DNA of 64,000 bases from Clostridium_AF sediminicola (GTDB lineage Bacteria > Bacillota > Clostridia > Clostridiales > Clostridiaceae). This document shows, one piece after another, positions 35,520 through 44,198 of the stretch (its first letter is position 1; each line of letters begins with the position of its first letter). The notes under the pieces are model-generated. The model ran no database searches. It was not told where the DNA came from and saw only the letters and a program-made list of their open reading frames with translations. The DNA lies in the NCBI RefSeq assembly GCF_050402865.1, contig NZ_BAABMF010000021.1, positions 1-64,000 of the forward strand. The letters run 5' to 3'. The position numbers were made by a program, and so were the translations under genes.

Positions 35520-36596
35520 ATGAAAGAACAATTAAAAATTCTTGCTATCAATCCTGGATCTACATCTACTAAAATTGCTGTATACAGTGAAAAAACAGTA
35601 TTGTTTGTAGAAACTATTAATCATTCTGAAAAAGAACTTAATAATTTCGAGACTGTTCAAGAACAATTCTTAATGAGAAAAGACGCTGTTTTGAAAGTTT
35701 TGGAAGATAATAATTTTAATATAAAGGATTTAGCAGCTATAGTTGGAAGAGGAGGAATTTTACCTCCAGTTAAATCAGGAGCATATGTTGTAAATGACCT
35801 TATGGTGGATAGATTGAAAAATAGACCACTAGTAGAACATGCATCAAATTTAGGCGCAATTATTGCTTATGAAATTTCGAATAATCTTGGAATTCCATCG
35901 TATATATATGATTCAGTTGCTGTGGACGAAATGGAAGATATAGCCAGAATATCAGGAATGCCTGAAATTGAAAGAATTAGTTTATCTCATGCCTTGAATA
36001 TGAGAGCAGTAGCAATAAAGACAGCAGAAAAAATAGGGAAACTTTATACGAAAAGTAATTTTATTGTGGCACATTTAGGTGGGGGAATCTCTATTAGTGT
36101 TCATGAAAGAGGTAAGATGGTTGATATAGTTAGTGATGATGAAGGACCATTTTCTCCAGAAAGAGCTGGAAGAGTACCATGTAGAAAACTTATTGAACTC
36201 TGTTATTCAGGAAAGTATGACAAAAGAACTATGCAGAAAAAACTAAGAGGAAATGGTGGAATAAAGTCATATCTTGGAACTCATAGCACTCTTGAAGTTG
36301 AAGAAAAAATTAATGCTGGAGATGATAAAGCTGTGCTAATTTATGAAGCTATGGCTTATCAAGTGTCTAAAGGAATTGGGGAACTTGCTACAGTAGTAAA
36401 TGGTATGGTTGACAGAATAATAATAACGGGAGGTATTGCTCATTCACAAATGATGACAGAATGGATAAAAAGCAGAGTAGAATTTATAGCGCCAGTTGAG
36501 ATAATGGCTGGAGAAAATGAATTAGAATCTTTAGCTTTGGGAACACTGAGAGTTCTTAATGGGGAAGAAGAGGCGAGGGAATACATTGAACAATAA
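35520..36596 (+). CDS. buk: Butyrate kinase
   Basis: 358 residues, full length. ASKHA-fold motifs: INPGSTSTKIAVY at the N terminus, VEHASNLGAIIAYE, AHLGGGISISVHERG and RIIITGGIAHS. It interconverts butyryl phosphate and ADP with butyrate and ATP, the last energy-giving step of butyrate formation. The usual partner gene ptb (phosphate butyryltransferase) is not adjacent, so this may be a secondary or branched-chain acid kinase. GAGGAGG precedes the ATG. The next gene starts inside its last codons. Confidence 0.95.
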   Translation: MKEQLKILAINPGSTSTKIAVYSEKTVLFVETINHSEKELNNFETVQEQFLMRKDAVLKVLEDNNFNIKDLAAIVGRGGILPPVKSGAYVVNDLMVDRLKNRPLVEHASNLGAIIAYEISNNLGIPSYIYDSVAVDEMEDIARISGMPEIERISLSHALNMRAVAIKTAEKIGKLYTKSNFIVAHLGGGISISVHERGKMVDIVSDDEGPFSPERAGRVPCRKLIELCYSGKYDKRTMQKKLRGNGGIKSYLGTHSTLEVEEKINAGDDKAVLIYEAMAYQVSKGIGELATVVNGMVDRIIITGGIAHSQMMTEWIKSRVEFIAPVEIMAGENELESLALGTLRVLNGEEEAREYIEQ

Positions 36597-37257
36597 AAAA
36601 ATATATAGATATATGATTATAATTTTATTTTTAGGTATTTTAACATTTTTGGCTATTAATACAATGGTAATATATAAAGCTAATAAATATATATTGAATA
36701 AAGAATCTCATTTTCCGAAAGTAGAGGCTTTATTAGTTCCTGGTGCTTATGTATATCCTGATGGCAGGCCGTCAGATATACTAAAAGATAGACTTGATAC
36801 TGCTTTAGAGGTCTTGGAGCAGGATAAAAATATGAAAATACTTGTAACAGGTGATCATGGTACTGTCAATTATGATGAAGTTAATGCTATGAGAAAATAT
36901 TTAGAAAAAAATGGTGTTGATACTTCAAACATATTTATGGATCATGCAGGGTTTAGCACTTATGAAAGTATTTATAGGGCGAAGGAAATATTTCAGGTAG
37001 AGAGCGCAATATTAGTGACTCAAAGTTTTCATTTGAAAAGAGCAGTATATAATGCAAGAAAAATTGGTATAAATGCTTATGGGATTGAGGCTGACAAGCA
37101 TATTTACGTAGATATTTTTAAATATCAAATAAGAGAGAGTTTAGCTAGATGTAAGGATTTTCTTTTAGTAAATTATCTAAAAACAAAGCCTAAATTTTTA
37201 GGAGAGAAAATACCTATTAGCAGCAGTGATGGGGTATTAACTCACGATAAAAAATAA
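36586..37257 (+). CDS. SanA/YdcF-like (DUF218) membrane protein
   Basis: 223 residues from TTG 36586, preceded by GAGGCGAGGG; an ATG at 36559 gives a longer, basic start with no ribosome site. One membrane segment (about 9-28) is followed by an extracytoplasmic DUF218 domain: VEALLVPGAYVYPDGRPSD, LVTGDHG and LVTQSFHLKRAVYNA. SanA-type proteins affect the envelope barrier; their reaction is not well known. It overlaps the buk stop and is translationally coupled to it. Confidence 0.83.
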   Translation: MNNKKIYRYMIIILFLGILTFLAINTMVIYKANKYILNKESHFPKVEALLVPGAYVYPDGRPSDILKDRLDTALEVLEQDKNMKILVTGDHGTVNYDEVNAMRKYLEKNGVDTSNIFMDHAGFSTYESIYRAKEIFQVESAILVTQSFHLKRAVYNARKIGINAYGIEADKHIYVDIFKYQIRESLARCKDFLLVNYLKTKPKFLGEKIPISSSDGVLTHDKK

Positions 37258-37280
37258 TATAGTCCATCTTAGTAGTCAGA

Positions 37281-37464
37281 AAAAGCATATATAGCGTAAA
37301 AGTCATCGTAACAAGCTATAGAAATTCTTATTTATTTTCGTAATACATGCGTTAAGAAAAATTATTGTTTGAGCTTGCGAGTTATAATTTTTTAGCAGGT
37401 ATTTAAGAAAATGAATTAGAATTTATTAGCAAAGTGCAGTGACTTTCTAGCTATATATGTCTTT
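37281..37464. repeat. Long imperfect palindrome (about 75-bp arms), MITE-like
   Basis: The ends ATATATAGC (37287-37295) and GCTATATAT (37450-37458) pair. Inward, AAAGTCA pairs with TGACTTT, AAATTCTTATTTATTTTC with GAAAATGAATTAGAATTT, and AAAAATTAT with ATAATTTTT, leaving a loop near 37371-37388. The whole gap between the SanA-like gene and the dehydrogenase gene can thus fold into one long hairpin. No coding frame. Confidence 0.75.
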
Positions 37465-37470
37465 ATTTAT

Positions 37471-38424
37471 TTAGAGCATTATATTTTGAATATTACCATT
37501 CATCCAAGCTTCAATATTTTCAAAAACAATTCTAGCTCTTCTAAACATTGATTCATCAGTCGCAAATGCTACATGTGGAGCCAAAAGAGCATTTTTTGCA
37601 TTAAGTAATGGATGATTTTCTGGAATTGGAGGTTCCGTTTCAAAAACATCTATTCCTGCACCGGCGATTTTATTTTCGTTTAATGCATCTGCAAGAGCTT
37701 TATTGTCAACAACAGCACCTCTTGCAACGTTTATTAATATTGATGAAGGTTTCATAAGAGCAATCATTTCTTTATTTATTAATAATTTAGTATCAGGTGT
37801 TAGAGGAGTATGTAGTGATACTATATCACTTTCTTTCATTAGTTCTTGGAGAGGAACATACTTTATTCCTAATTCTTTAGCTTCTTCTTTTTCAGTTCTA
37901 CTATATCCAAGTAAATTACATCCAAAAACTTTTGCAATTTCTGCAACTCTTAAACCAATAGAACCAGTACCTACTATACCTACTGTTTTTCCATATAATT
38001 CATTACCAACAAGACCAACTCTTGTTTTACTTTCACGTGTAGCTATATCGCAGGCATTAAGATTTCTTAAAACTGATAGAGTAAGACCAAGAGATAATTC
38101 TGCAACAGAGTGAGCACAATAACCAGCAGCATTACTTATTCTAACACCTTTAGCTTTGCAAGCGTCTATATCTACGTGATCAATTCCCACAAAGGCTACA
38201 GAAATTAATTTTAAGTTTTCAGCAGCATTTATTACATCTGCATGGAGTGGAGAATTTGCGATTATAAAAACATCTGCACCTTTAGCTAATTTTATTTTCT
38301 CTTCTTTTGTTTCGATTTTTTTGTAACATGGTACAAACTCATGGCCTTTTTCGATAAAAGAATTTGCTAAAGATTCAATATCACTTTTACTAACGCCAAG
38401 AGGCTCAAGCATAACTATACGCAT
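37471..38424 (-). CDS. D-isomer-specific 2-hydroxyacid dehydrogenase
   Basis: 317 residues. NAD-binding motif GIVGTGSIGLRVAE, then SLHTPLTPDTKLLINKE, INVARGAVVDNKAL and the catalytic HV region (LLAPHVAFATDES). It reduces a 2-oxoacid to a D-2-hydroxyacid with NADH in the cytosol, or the reverse. The substrate (phosphoglycerate, hydroxypyruvate or other) cannot be fixed. AAAAGGAG precedes the ATG. It stands alone; presence near larEB (lactate racemase cofactor) may or may not be related. Confidence 0.93.
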   Translation of the reverse strand: MRIVMLEPLGVSKSDIESLANSFIEKGHEFVPCYKKIETKEEKIKLAKGADVFIIANSPLHADVINAAENLKLISVAFVGIDHVDIDACKAKGVRISNAAGYCAHSVAELSLGLTLSVLRNLNACDIATRESKTRVGLVGNELYGKTVGIVGTGSIGLRVAEIAKVFGCNLLGYSRTEKEEAKELGIKYVPLQELMKESDIVSLHTPLTPDTKLLINKEMIALMKPSSILINVARGAVVDNKALADALNENKIAGAGIDVFETEPPIPENHPLLNAKNALLAPHVAFATDESMFRRARIVFENIEAWMNGNIQNIML

Positions 38425-38535
38425 TAATAAACACTCCTTTTTCTTATAAGTTTAAGTAAGGTTTATTTCTAGCATATCATTTATAGATTAAAAGTCAACC
38501 TGAAATAAAATGCGAATCACTTTTCTTACCAATTT

Positions 38536-38569
38536 ATAAAAAGTGTGAAATTTAATCCACACTTTTTAT
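38536..38569 (-). terminator. Terminator of the 547-residue membrane protein gene
   Basis: Perfect 12-bp stem ATAAAAAGTGTG (38536-38547) with CACACTTTTTAT (38558-38569), about 65 bp after the stop of the minus-strand gene. Confidence 0.85.
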
Positions 38570-38633
38570 GAAATACTAACCTTATTTTAAGCCTTTCAGT
38601 CTTTCATTTAAAAAAATTATTCTATCTCTATTA

Positions 38634-40277
38634 TTAATTGTTATTTGTCATTTCGTTTTCAGCTTGAGATTTTGTTTGAGATAATTCTAAATTATCAAAG
38701 CTTGATAAATCTATGCTGGAATTTTCATTAATATAATAAGTAAATTCAACATTATCACTTTCTACTGTTAAAGGCAATTCATTACTCATATTTAAAGGTG
38801 CTATAAATATTTTATTAGGATTCTCATTAGTTACAATATAATAGTAGGTAGTGTCGTCGATAATCGATGATCCAATTCTTTTTATAGTACCGCTTTCTCT
38901 TGTTTCTTCACTACTGTTTTGAAGCCCTTGCCAATCTCCATGATTTTTAAGTTTCTTTATATAATTTGATTTTGTTTTGCTTAATGACTCGCCTACTCCT
39001 ACTAAACTATAATCTTTTACATTGACCATAGCATAAAGCTTAACTAAGCCTTTTTTATCTTTCAAAGTCATAAAATAAGTAGCTTCTCCATCCACATTAA
39101 TAAGAATTGGGAAAGTAGCAGAGTATTCTAAATTTTGTACTTGTCCTTCTGCTGATTCCATAGCAGCAATTTCATGGGAACCAGAAACTTTATAAAGATT
39201 TGTTTCCTTTGTTTTGGTGTCAACAAGCATAAAACCAATTGTTGCTTCATCAGCTCCTGCAGAGGTCATACCTGTATAATAAAAACATTTACCATCATTA
39301 TATACAATATTGTATCCATCTGTAGTTTGTACTTCATCTTTTTTCGATGGATTCCACCAGCCATGCACATATTTACCCCAATAATCTAATTGTTTCATAA
39401 CAAAGTTAGCAGGGATTACTCTATCTACCCAATCAGGAATACTTTCCAAATCATAATCTTCAATAGCACCTGTTTCAGCATCTACAATAATAACTCCTTG
39501 AGCTTTTGATCCAGTAAATCCAAAAGTATTTTGGTATTTTGTTATAACCCAAAAAGGTTTCATTTCATCATTAAGTTCAAAAGAAAAATCAGTTAAGCCA
39601 ATATTCTTATAACCTGACATGTAAACATGACGAGCTAAATCATCTCCAAGAAATGCATTAGGTTGATATTTTATTTTAATTTTCTTACCATCAACTTCTT
39701 GGACTAGTTCAATATCTTGTTGATTAGTAGCGCTTATCATAATATAACCAGGAGTTCCAGCTTTATTTCCATTCCATTTAAAAAATCCGGAATGCATTAA
39801 GGGAGCTACCCAATACAACTTGCCATTAACATTTTGTTGAGTAAATTCTCCTAATGTTACTTGACTACCTAAGGCCACTTGTTCACCAAGTTTTTTATCT
39901 CCTAAGTTTTGAGCTAATGATTGATCAACTACAGGAATTTGCGTCAAATCAATAGGGGAGATTTCTGTGGAAAAATCTTTTTCTTGGATTTCTCCTATCA
40001 TCGTTCTCTTTTTAGAGCTATTTACTATCCCTGTTGATGTTACAATGTTAAATAGAAATAACACCAATACAATTGATGGGAGTATAAGATATGCTATTGA
40101 TTTTTTTGACAAATAACCTAGAGCTATTGATAATGGAATAGTTAATATAAATAAGAAAATAACTGTACCTAAATAACTTAAAGATAATACTGGTAAAAAC
40201 ATATACCAACCAATCAAAGTAAGTATTATACAAATGAATAAAACAATTAATAATAATGAATTTTTATTTTTCTTCAA
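38634..40277 (-). CDS. Conserved membrane protein of unknown function
   Basis: 547 residues from TTG 40277 (AAGGTGG 9 bases upstream). Three membrane segments lie in the first 90 residues; the remaining 450 residues are an extracytoplasmic region with a beta-rich pattern. It contains a PepSY-like stretch (QGVIIVDAETGAIEDYDLES) and WVDRVIPANFV. I do not recognise a named family. It is a single-gene unit with its own terminator, flanked upstream by a heptad element. A sensor or envelope-maintenance role is possible only by analogy. Confidence 0.8.
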   Translation of the reverse strand: MKKNKNSLLLIVLFICIILTLIGWYMFLPVLSLSYLGTVIFLFILTIPLSIALGYLSKKSIAYLILPSIVLVLFLFNIVTSTGIVNSSKKRTMIGEIQEKDFSTEISPIDLTQIPVVDQSLAQNLGDKKLGEQVALGSQVTLGEFTQQNVNGKLYWVAPLMHSGFFKWNGNKAGTPGYIMISATNQQDIELVQEVDGKKIKIKYQPNAFLGDDLARHVYMSGYKNIGLTDFSFELNDEMKPFWVITKYQNTFGFTGSKAQGVIIVDAETGAIEDYDLESIPDWVDRVIPANFVMKQLDYWGKYVHGWWNPSKKDEVQTTDGYNIVYNDGKCFYYTGMTSAGADEATIGFMLVDTKTKETNLYKVSGSHEIAAMESAEGQVQNLEYSATFPILINVDGEATYFMTLKDKKGLVKLYAMVNVKDYSLVGVGESLSKTKSNYIKKLKNHGDWQGLQNSSEETRESGTIKRIGSSIIDDTTYYYIVTNENPNKIFIAPLNMSNELPLTVESDNVEFTYYINENSSIDLSSFDNLELSQTKSQAENEMTNNN

Positions 40278-40302
40278 TTTAAAACCACCTTTTTTATTTG
40301 AG

Positions 40303-40371
40303 AGTTGATAGTTGGCAGGTCACAGTCGACAGCTAGTGTAATTTAAGCACTGTCAACCGTAAACCATTACT
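40303..40371. repeat. Heptad element upstream of the membrane protein gene
   Basis: Heptads AGTTGAT, AGTTGGC, AGGTCAC, AGTCGAC (40303-40330), then inverted heptads ACTGTCA, ACCGTAA, ACCATTA (40349-40369). The arms can form a hairpin. The 500 bp that follow up to the CARF gene hold nothing else I can identify, apart from an 18-bp copy of a CARF-gene segment at 40585-40602. Confidence 0.7.
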
Positions 40372-40893
40372 TTTACCATCTCCCTTCATTTAAGAAAATG
40401 TTTTATATTAATTCAGGGGATTGAATTAACTAATTTAGTGAAAACTTGTGTGATTAACTTAATAAATATATATTTAAATAACGATTACAGTTAAATAAAA
40501 AACATAAAAAAGCAATTAGAATCATATTAAGAGTTAATTAATACTGTATTTAATGTATGAATTAATTATATAACAAGGTTAAACAAACTTCAAAGTCTAT
40601 ACTAGCTTGAGAAATGTTAAAAATGTAATATATATAGGAATATTGAAGATTATATTAATAATTCTCAATATTGCTTTTAGTTACTCTATATATCTAGTAA
40701 TCTTGATTATAATTATGGTGAAAAGTTTACTAAAATTGTTTTTAAGGCATAAGCGTATGGATATTTACCAATAATAAACATATGAACTTTTTAGATAATT
40801 AATTTTTGCTAAAAATAAGATTAGTTTACAATATGCTGAAAATACAATAAAATTGAAAGAAGTGATTTTATGATGAATGATATGGAGGATATT

Positions 40894-42042
40894 ATGAATT
40901 GTAATACTTTGGTGAATATTGTTGATGATTTTAATTACCATAATATAGTTGCATCTTTACAGTTAAAACCTAATGAAGTAGTTTTTATTTATACTAACAC
41001 ATTACATCAAAAAGAAATTTTGAATAATTTACAGGAGTTTTATTCTGATAAATTACCACAGACAAAATTTATTTCAATGGAAATTAATGATATTGATATG
41101 GTTTCTTATGAAAAATTAATTAAGGAATGTGATAATAAAAACACAATAGTAAATATTTCAGGAGGTAGTAAACTTCAAAGTCTATACCTTTATAAAGTTG
41201 CTGAAAAGAATGGATTTAAGTCTGTTGTTATTCATGAAGAAAAAGATGAAATGCTACTAATTGAACAGAATGAAGTTAAGACTATGGAAAATAATCTTCA
41301 AGACTTATTGGTTTTTGATTATATTGAGAGTAGCGGTGGTAGGATACTTAATGATGAATCAAATTTGGTAAATGATAAAGGCATTGAAAAAATAACAAAT
41401 TATATTTTAGGACATTATGATGATTGGAAAATTTTAAAGAAAGTTTTCATAAATCCAAATATTGTGAAACATTGTGAAGGAAATCCTTATCTTATAAATA
41501 TATTATTAACTCAAACAAAAGATTTTCAAATGAAGGTGCTTACAAATTTTATAGATAATATGTGTTCACAAAAAATAGCTAATAAAGTGAATAGTAATAA
41601 TAAAATAATAACATTGAAATTTACCTCAAAAGATGTTAAAAACTTTTTATTCAAAACAGGATCATGGTTAGAAGTGTTAACTCATGAAATAGTAGAGGGT
41701 ATAGCGAACATAAATGATGTGAAAAGTGGAGTAGTTTTTTTATGGGATGATGATAATCTTCACGTAAAGAATGAAATTGATGTATTAGCTACTTCCGGTA
41801 AAAAACTAATTTATATTTCATGTAAGGATACATCTCATTATGATGAAGATACTCTTAATGAACTACATGTATACAGTGAAAAAATTGGTGGAGAGTTTGT
41901 ACAAAAGATATTAGTAACAACCTCTGAACCTACGAAACGAAGTACATTTTCTAGAGCTGAAGAAATGAGAATAAAAATAGTGATTTTTAAAGGGAATGTT
42001 GAAGAATTCAAGAAAAAATTAGAAAAAATTATTAAAAATTGA
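40894..42042 (+). CDS. CARF-domain nuclease (DUF1887/Card1-like), orphan
   Basis: About 382 residues from ATG 40894, with GGAGG 5 bases upstream; ATG 40870 is an alternative with a weaker site. The N-terminal CARF domain has the ring-nucleotide motif NISGGSK (about 87-93). The C-terminal PD-(D/E)xK nuclease has GSWLEVLTHEIVEG, NEIDVL and YISCKD. Relatives cut RNA or DNA when cyclic oligoadenylate made by a type III CRISPR Cas10 binds the CARF domain. No cas gene or array is in the window. The gene sits alone between two heptad elements, so it acts with a remote system or with another nucleotide signal. Confidence 0.88.
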   Translation: MNCNTLVNIVDDFNYHNIVASLQLKPNEVVFIYTNTLHQKEILNNLQEFYSDKLPQTKFISMEINDIDMVSYEKLIKECDNKNTIVNISGGSKLQSLYLYKVAEKNGFKSVVIHEEKDEMLLIEQNEVKTMENNLQDLLVFDYIESSGGRILNDESNLVNDKGIEKITNYILGHYDDWKILKKVFINPNIVKHCEGNPYLINILLTQTKDFQMKVLTNFIDNMCSQKIANKVNSNNKIITLKFTSKDVKNFLFKTGSWLEVLTHEIVEGIANINDVKSGVVFLWDDDNLHVKNEIDVLATSGKKLIYISCKDTSHYDEDTLNELHVYSEKIGGEFVQKILVTTSEPTKRSTFSRAEEMRIKIVIFKGNVEEFKKKLEKIIKN

Positions 42043-42111
42043 TATAATCTTCATATACATGTAGATAAACAAATTCAACGATTAATTAATTTTAAGTGAT
42101 GTTTATCTATC

Positions 42112-42247
42112 AGTTGACAGGTTACAATTGACAGTATCAAGTTTAGGAAAACTTTCGCAAGAGCAAGCGAACAGAGACTTATTAATGGATTTTTTTAAGA
42201 AAATCAACATTAACTGACACCTGTAAACTGAAAACTGTGAACTGAAT
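42112..42247. repeat. Heptad element upstream of the TM1266-like gene
   Basis: Left heptads AGTTGAC, AGGTTAC, AATTGAC, AGTATCA (42112-42139); right inverted heptads ACTGACA, CCTGTAA, ACTGAAA, ACTGTGA (42213-42240). Between the arms lies a small CTTTCGC...GCGAA hairpin like those in the elements at 12268 and 53260. Confidence 0.75.
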
Positions 42248-42263
42248 ATATGGGGGTATATAA

Positions 42264-42518
42264 ATGAAAAAAATAGCAGTGCTAGGAGCAGTTCTAGAAA
42301 ATCCAAAAGAAAGTAGTAGTAGATTTAATGAAATTGTTGCAAATTTCAAAGGAATAGTTAAAGGAAGAATGGGAATACCGTTTGAAGACGAAGATATGTC
42401 TATTATTTCAATTATTGTAACAGGGACTTTAGATGAAATAAATAGCCTTACCGGAAAACTTGGAAATATTGATGGTGTTACAGTTAAAACATCTATATCA
42501 AAAAAAGAAGTAAAATAA
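42264..42518 (+). CDS. TM1266-type regulator (putative iron-only hydrogenase system regulator)
   Basis: 84 residues, a small ferredoxin-like alpha/beta protein related to the NikR C-terminal domain. Family features: KKIAVLGAVLENP start, FKGIVKGRMGIP, and TGTLDEINSLTGKLGN. It is usually found beside hydrogenase maturation genes hydEFG; none are here. GGGGG precedes the ATG and a strong terminator follows, so it is a single gene. Its ligand is not known to me. Confidence 0.9.
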   Translation: MKKIAVLGAVLENPKESSSRFNEIVANFKGIVKGRMGIPFEDEDMSIISIIVTGTLDEINSLTGKLGNIDGVTVKTSISKKEVK

Positions 42519-42541
42519 AATTTTTGGATTTAGTTTTATAT

Positions 42542-42582
42542 AAAACACCCTACATTATTAAAGATAATGTGGGGTGTTTTTG
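42542..42582 (+). terminator. Terminator of the TM1266-like gene
   Basis: A 16-bp stem AAAACACCCTACATTA (42542-42557) with TAATGTGGGGTGTTTT (42565-42580), one G-T pair, then T. Confidence 0.93.
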
Positions 42583-42641
42583 TTATATGACAATTTTTTT
42601 AGAGTGTACATAAAAAACAATTTACAAAAAATGTATTTACT

Positions 42642-42674
42642 AATTTATTCCAATGTAATATAATGGAATAAATT
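42642..42674 (+). promoter_or_regulatory. Perfect 11-bp inverted repeat before the ParM-like gene
   Basis: AATTTATTCCA (42642-42652) and TGGAATAAATT (42664-42674) with an 11-bp centre, about 45 bp before the start codon. In par systems the adaptor ParR binds repeats upstream of parM and represses the operon, so this is a candidate ParR operator. Confidence 0.5.
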
Positions 42675-42716
42675 GGATTTTAATTTATTTTGTATTAACT
42701 GGAGGAGGAGAAAGTG

Positions 42717-43775
42717 ATGTCAAGTGGAAATTCAAATGGGAAAACAAAAGTTGTAAGTGGCTTTACAGTACAAGTTATTGATGATGGCTATGCTGATACT
42801 AAATCAAAATCAGAAAACTCAAATATGTTCATAACACCTTCATATGTAACTGCTTGGAGGCAATTTTATGATAAAGATAGTGATTTAACTCAATTACCAA
42901 AAAGTAATTTAAGTAGAATTGAAGCGAGAGTAAATGCAACAAAGTTTTTAGTTGGTGAATGTGCAGTTAAACAAGATAGAGCACTTCAATGGAACGGAGC
43001 ATTGGACAAGCATAATGATACTTCTTTTGATGTATTATTAAAAACCCATTTGAATTTAATGGCCACAAAACCAATGAGTAGGGTTAAACTTGTGATGGGA
43101 TTGCCTGTAAAAGCATGTTTGGATAAAGAAAGAATGGATAAAATGAAGGCCAAAGTTGTTAGACAGCATGAAATTGGAGTAAAACTTTACGGTATGAAAG
43201 ATTTTGAAAATAAAATAATAAAAGTTGATGATTTGATTATAAAAGCCCAACCCCACGGAACTTTATGTGATCTTATTTTAGATAATAAAGGAGAAATTAC
43301 AAATAAAGAATTGGCAAGAAAAGTCAATGCTATATCAGATATTGGCGGTAAGACTCATAATTTATATTTAGTTGATACCTTAGAACCCCTCTCAGATTTT
43401 TGTGATACAAAAAACAGCGGGATGTATACTGCTTATATGTGGATCAAAGATTACATCGAACAGGAATTACATTTAAGTGTAGCTGATGGACAAATTCAAT
43501 ATATTGTTGCAGCAGGTCAGATAAAAGGATACGATCTAACTCCAATTATTAAAAAAGCATATTCTACATTAGCAAAGAGAATAATTTTGGAGATACAAAC
43601 TGTATGGGCAGATGCATTTCCCTTTATAGATAATCTTATTTTTACAGGAGGAGGTTCAGCTGCGTTGAGACCTTATCTTGAAGAAGAATTTCAAAAAGCT
43701 ACTTATCTAAGTAGAACTCAGAATCCATCGGGTTTATTTAAACAAGGTATTAGGAGATGGAAGCGCTCAATTTGA
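42717..43775 (+). CDS. ParM/Alp-like actin-family ATPase
   Basis: 352 residues. It resembles ParM/StbA-type actins: VQVIDDGYADTKS at the phosphate-1 site, GECAVKQDRA, VKLVMGLPVKA, SDIGGKTHNLYLVD at phosphate-2 and NLIFTGGGSAAL at the adenosine site. Such proteins form filaments that push DNA molecules apart with a ParR adaptor. The start ATG 42717 follows GGAGGAGG at 8 bases (GTG 42714 is an alternative). The small gene 23 bp downstream looks like ParR. Apparently chromosomal neighbours suggest either a chromosomal par locus or an integrated plasmid. Confidence 0.85.
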   Translation: MSSGNSNGKTKVVSGFTVQVIDDGYADTKSKSENSNMFITPSYVTAWRQFYDKDSDLTQLPKSNLSRIEARVNATKFLVGECAVKQDRALQWNGALDKHNDTSFDVLLKTHLNLMATKPMSRVKLVMGLPVKACLDKERMDKMKAKVVRQHEIGVKLYGMKDFENKIIKVDDLIIKAQPHGTLCDLILDNKGEITNKELARKVNAISDIGGKTHNLYLVDTLEPLSDFCDTKNSGMYTAYMWIKDYIEQELHLSVADGQIQYIVAAGQIKGYDLTPIIKKAYSTLAKRIILEIQTVWADAFPFIDNLIFTGGGSAALRPYLEEEFQKATYLSRTQNPSGLFKQGIRRWKRSI

Positions 43776-43798
43776 TAAATATAGATAGGAGGTAAATC

Positions 43799-44167
43799 AT
43801 GCAAATATCCCTTTACATAGGTACTAGAAAAAAGAAAGATAGGATTGTTAACCAAGAGCTTTCTAAGTTTATTGAAGGTGATAGAAGTGCAAGAATAAAA
43901 GACTTAATCTTAAAAGGATTGATATTTGAAGGTAACGAAGATATTGATGAAAAATTATTAGATGTTAGGTATATGATGGGTTTAAATGTAGAAGTTAAAA
44001 CGGTTAAAAATAATAATTTAACCCACAAGCCTATAAAACAGGAAAAGACTAACTTGAGAAATAAAAATACTATAAAAGAAACAGAAAATATTATACCAGA
44101 CTTTAAAAAAATAAGGATAAAAAACTCTGATGTATTGGATGATTTAGAATTAGAGGATAGAATATAA
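43799..44167 (+). CDS. ParR-like small DNA-binding adaptor
   Basis: 122 residues. The first 45 residues fit a ribbon-helix-helix: a beta start MQISLYIGTRKKKD followed by two helices (RIVNQELSKFIEGDRSARIK and DLILKGLIFEG, cited in parts). The remainder is charged and disordered with a conserved-looking acidic C-terminal end (DVLDDLELEDRI), like ParR tails that cap ParM filaments. GGAGG lies 7 bases before the ATG. Identification rests on size, position after the actin gene and this layout. Confidence 0.7.
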   Translation: MQISLYIGTRKKKDRIVNQELSKFIEGDRSARIKDLILKGLIFEGNEDIDEKLLDVRYMMGLNVEVKTVKNNNLTHKPIKQEKTNLRNKNTIKETENIIPDFKKIRIKNSDVLDDLELEDRI

Positions 44168-44173
44168 ATCAAA

Positions 44174-44198
44174 AAGGCAGGTTAATCAAACCTGCCTT
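44174..44198 (-). terminator. Terminator oriented toward the minus strand
   Basis: Perfect 10-bp stem AAGGCAGGTT (44174-44183) with AACCTGCCTT (44189-44198). The A5 tract on its left is a T-run on the minus strand, while the right side has no T-run. It would end a minus-strand transcript coming from 44200-44740. Confidence 0.7.

Noticed and set aside
43813..44172. 119-codon minus-strand frame opposite the ParR-like gene
   Set aside because: Shadow frame, Ser/Phe-rich, no ribosome site; the plus-strand gene has GGAGG and the right operon position.
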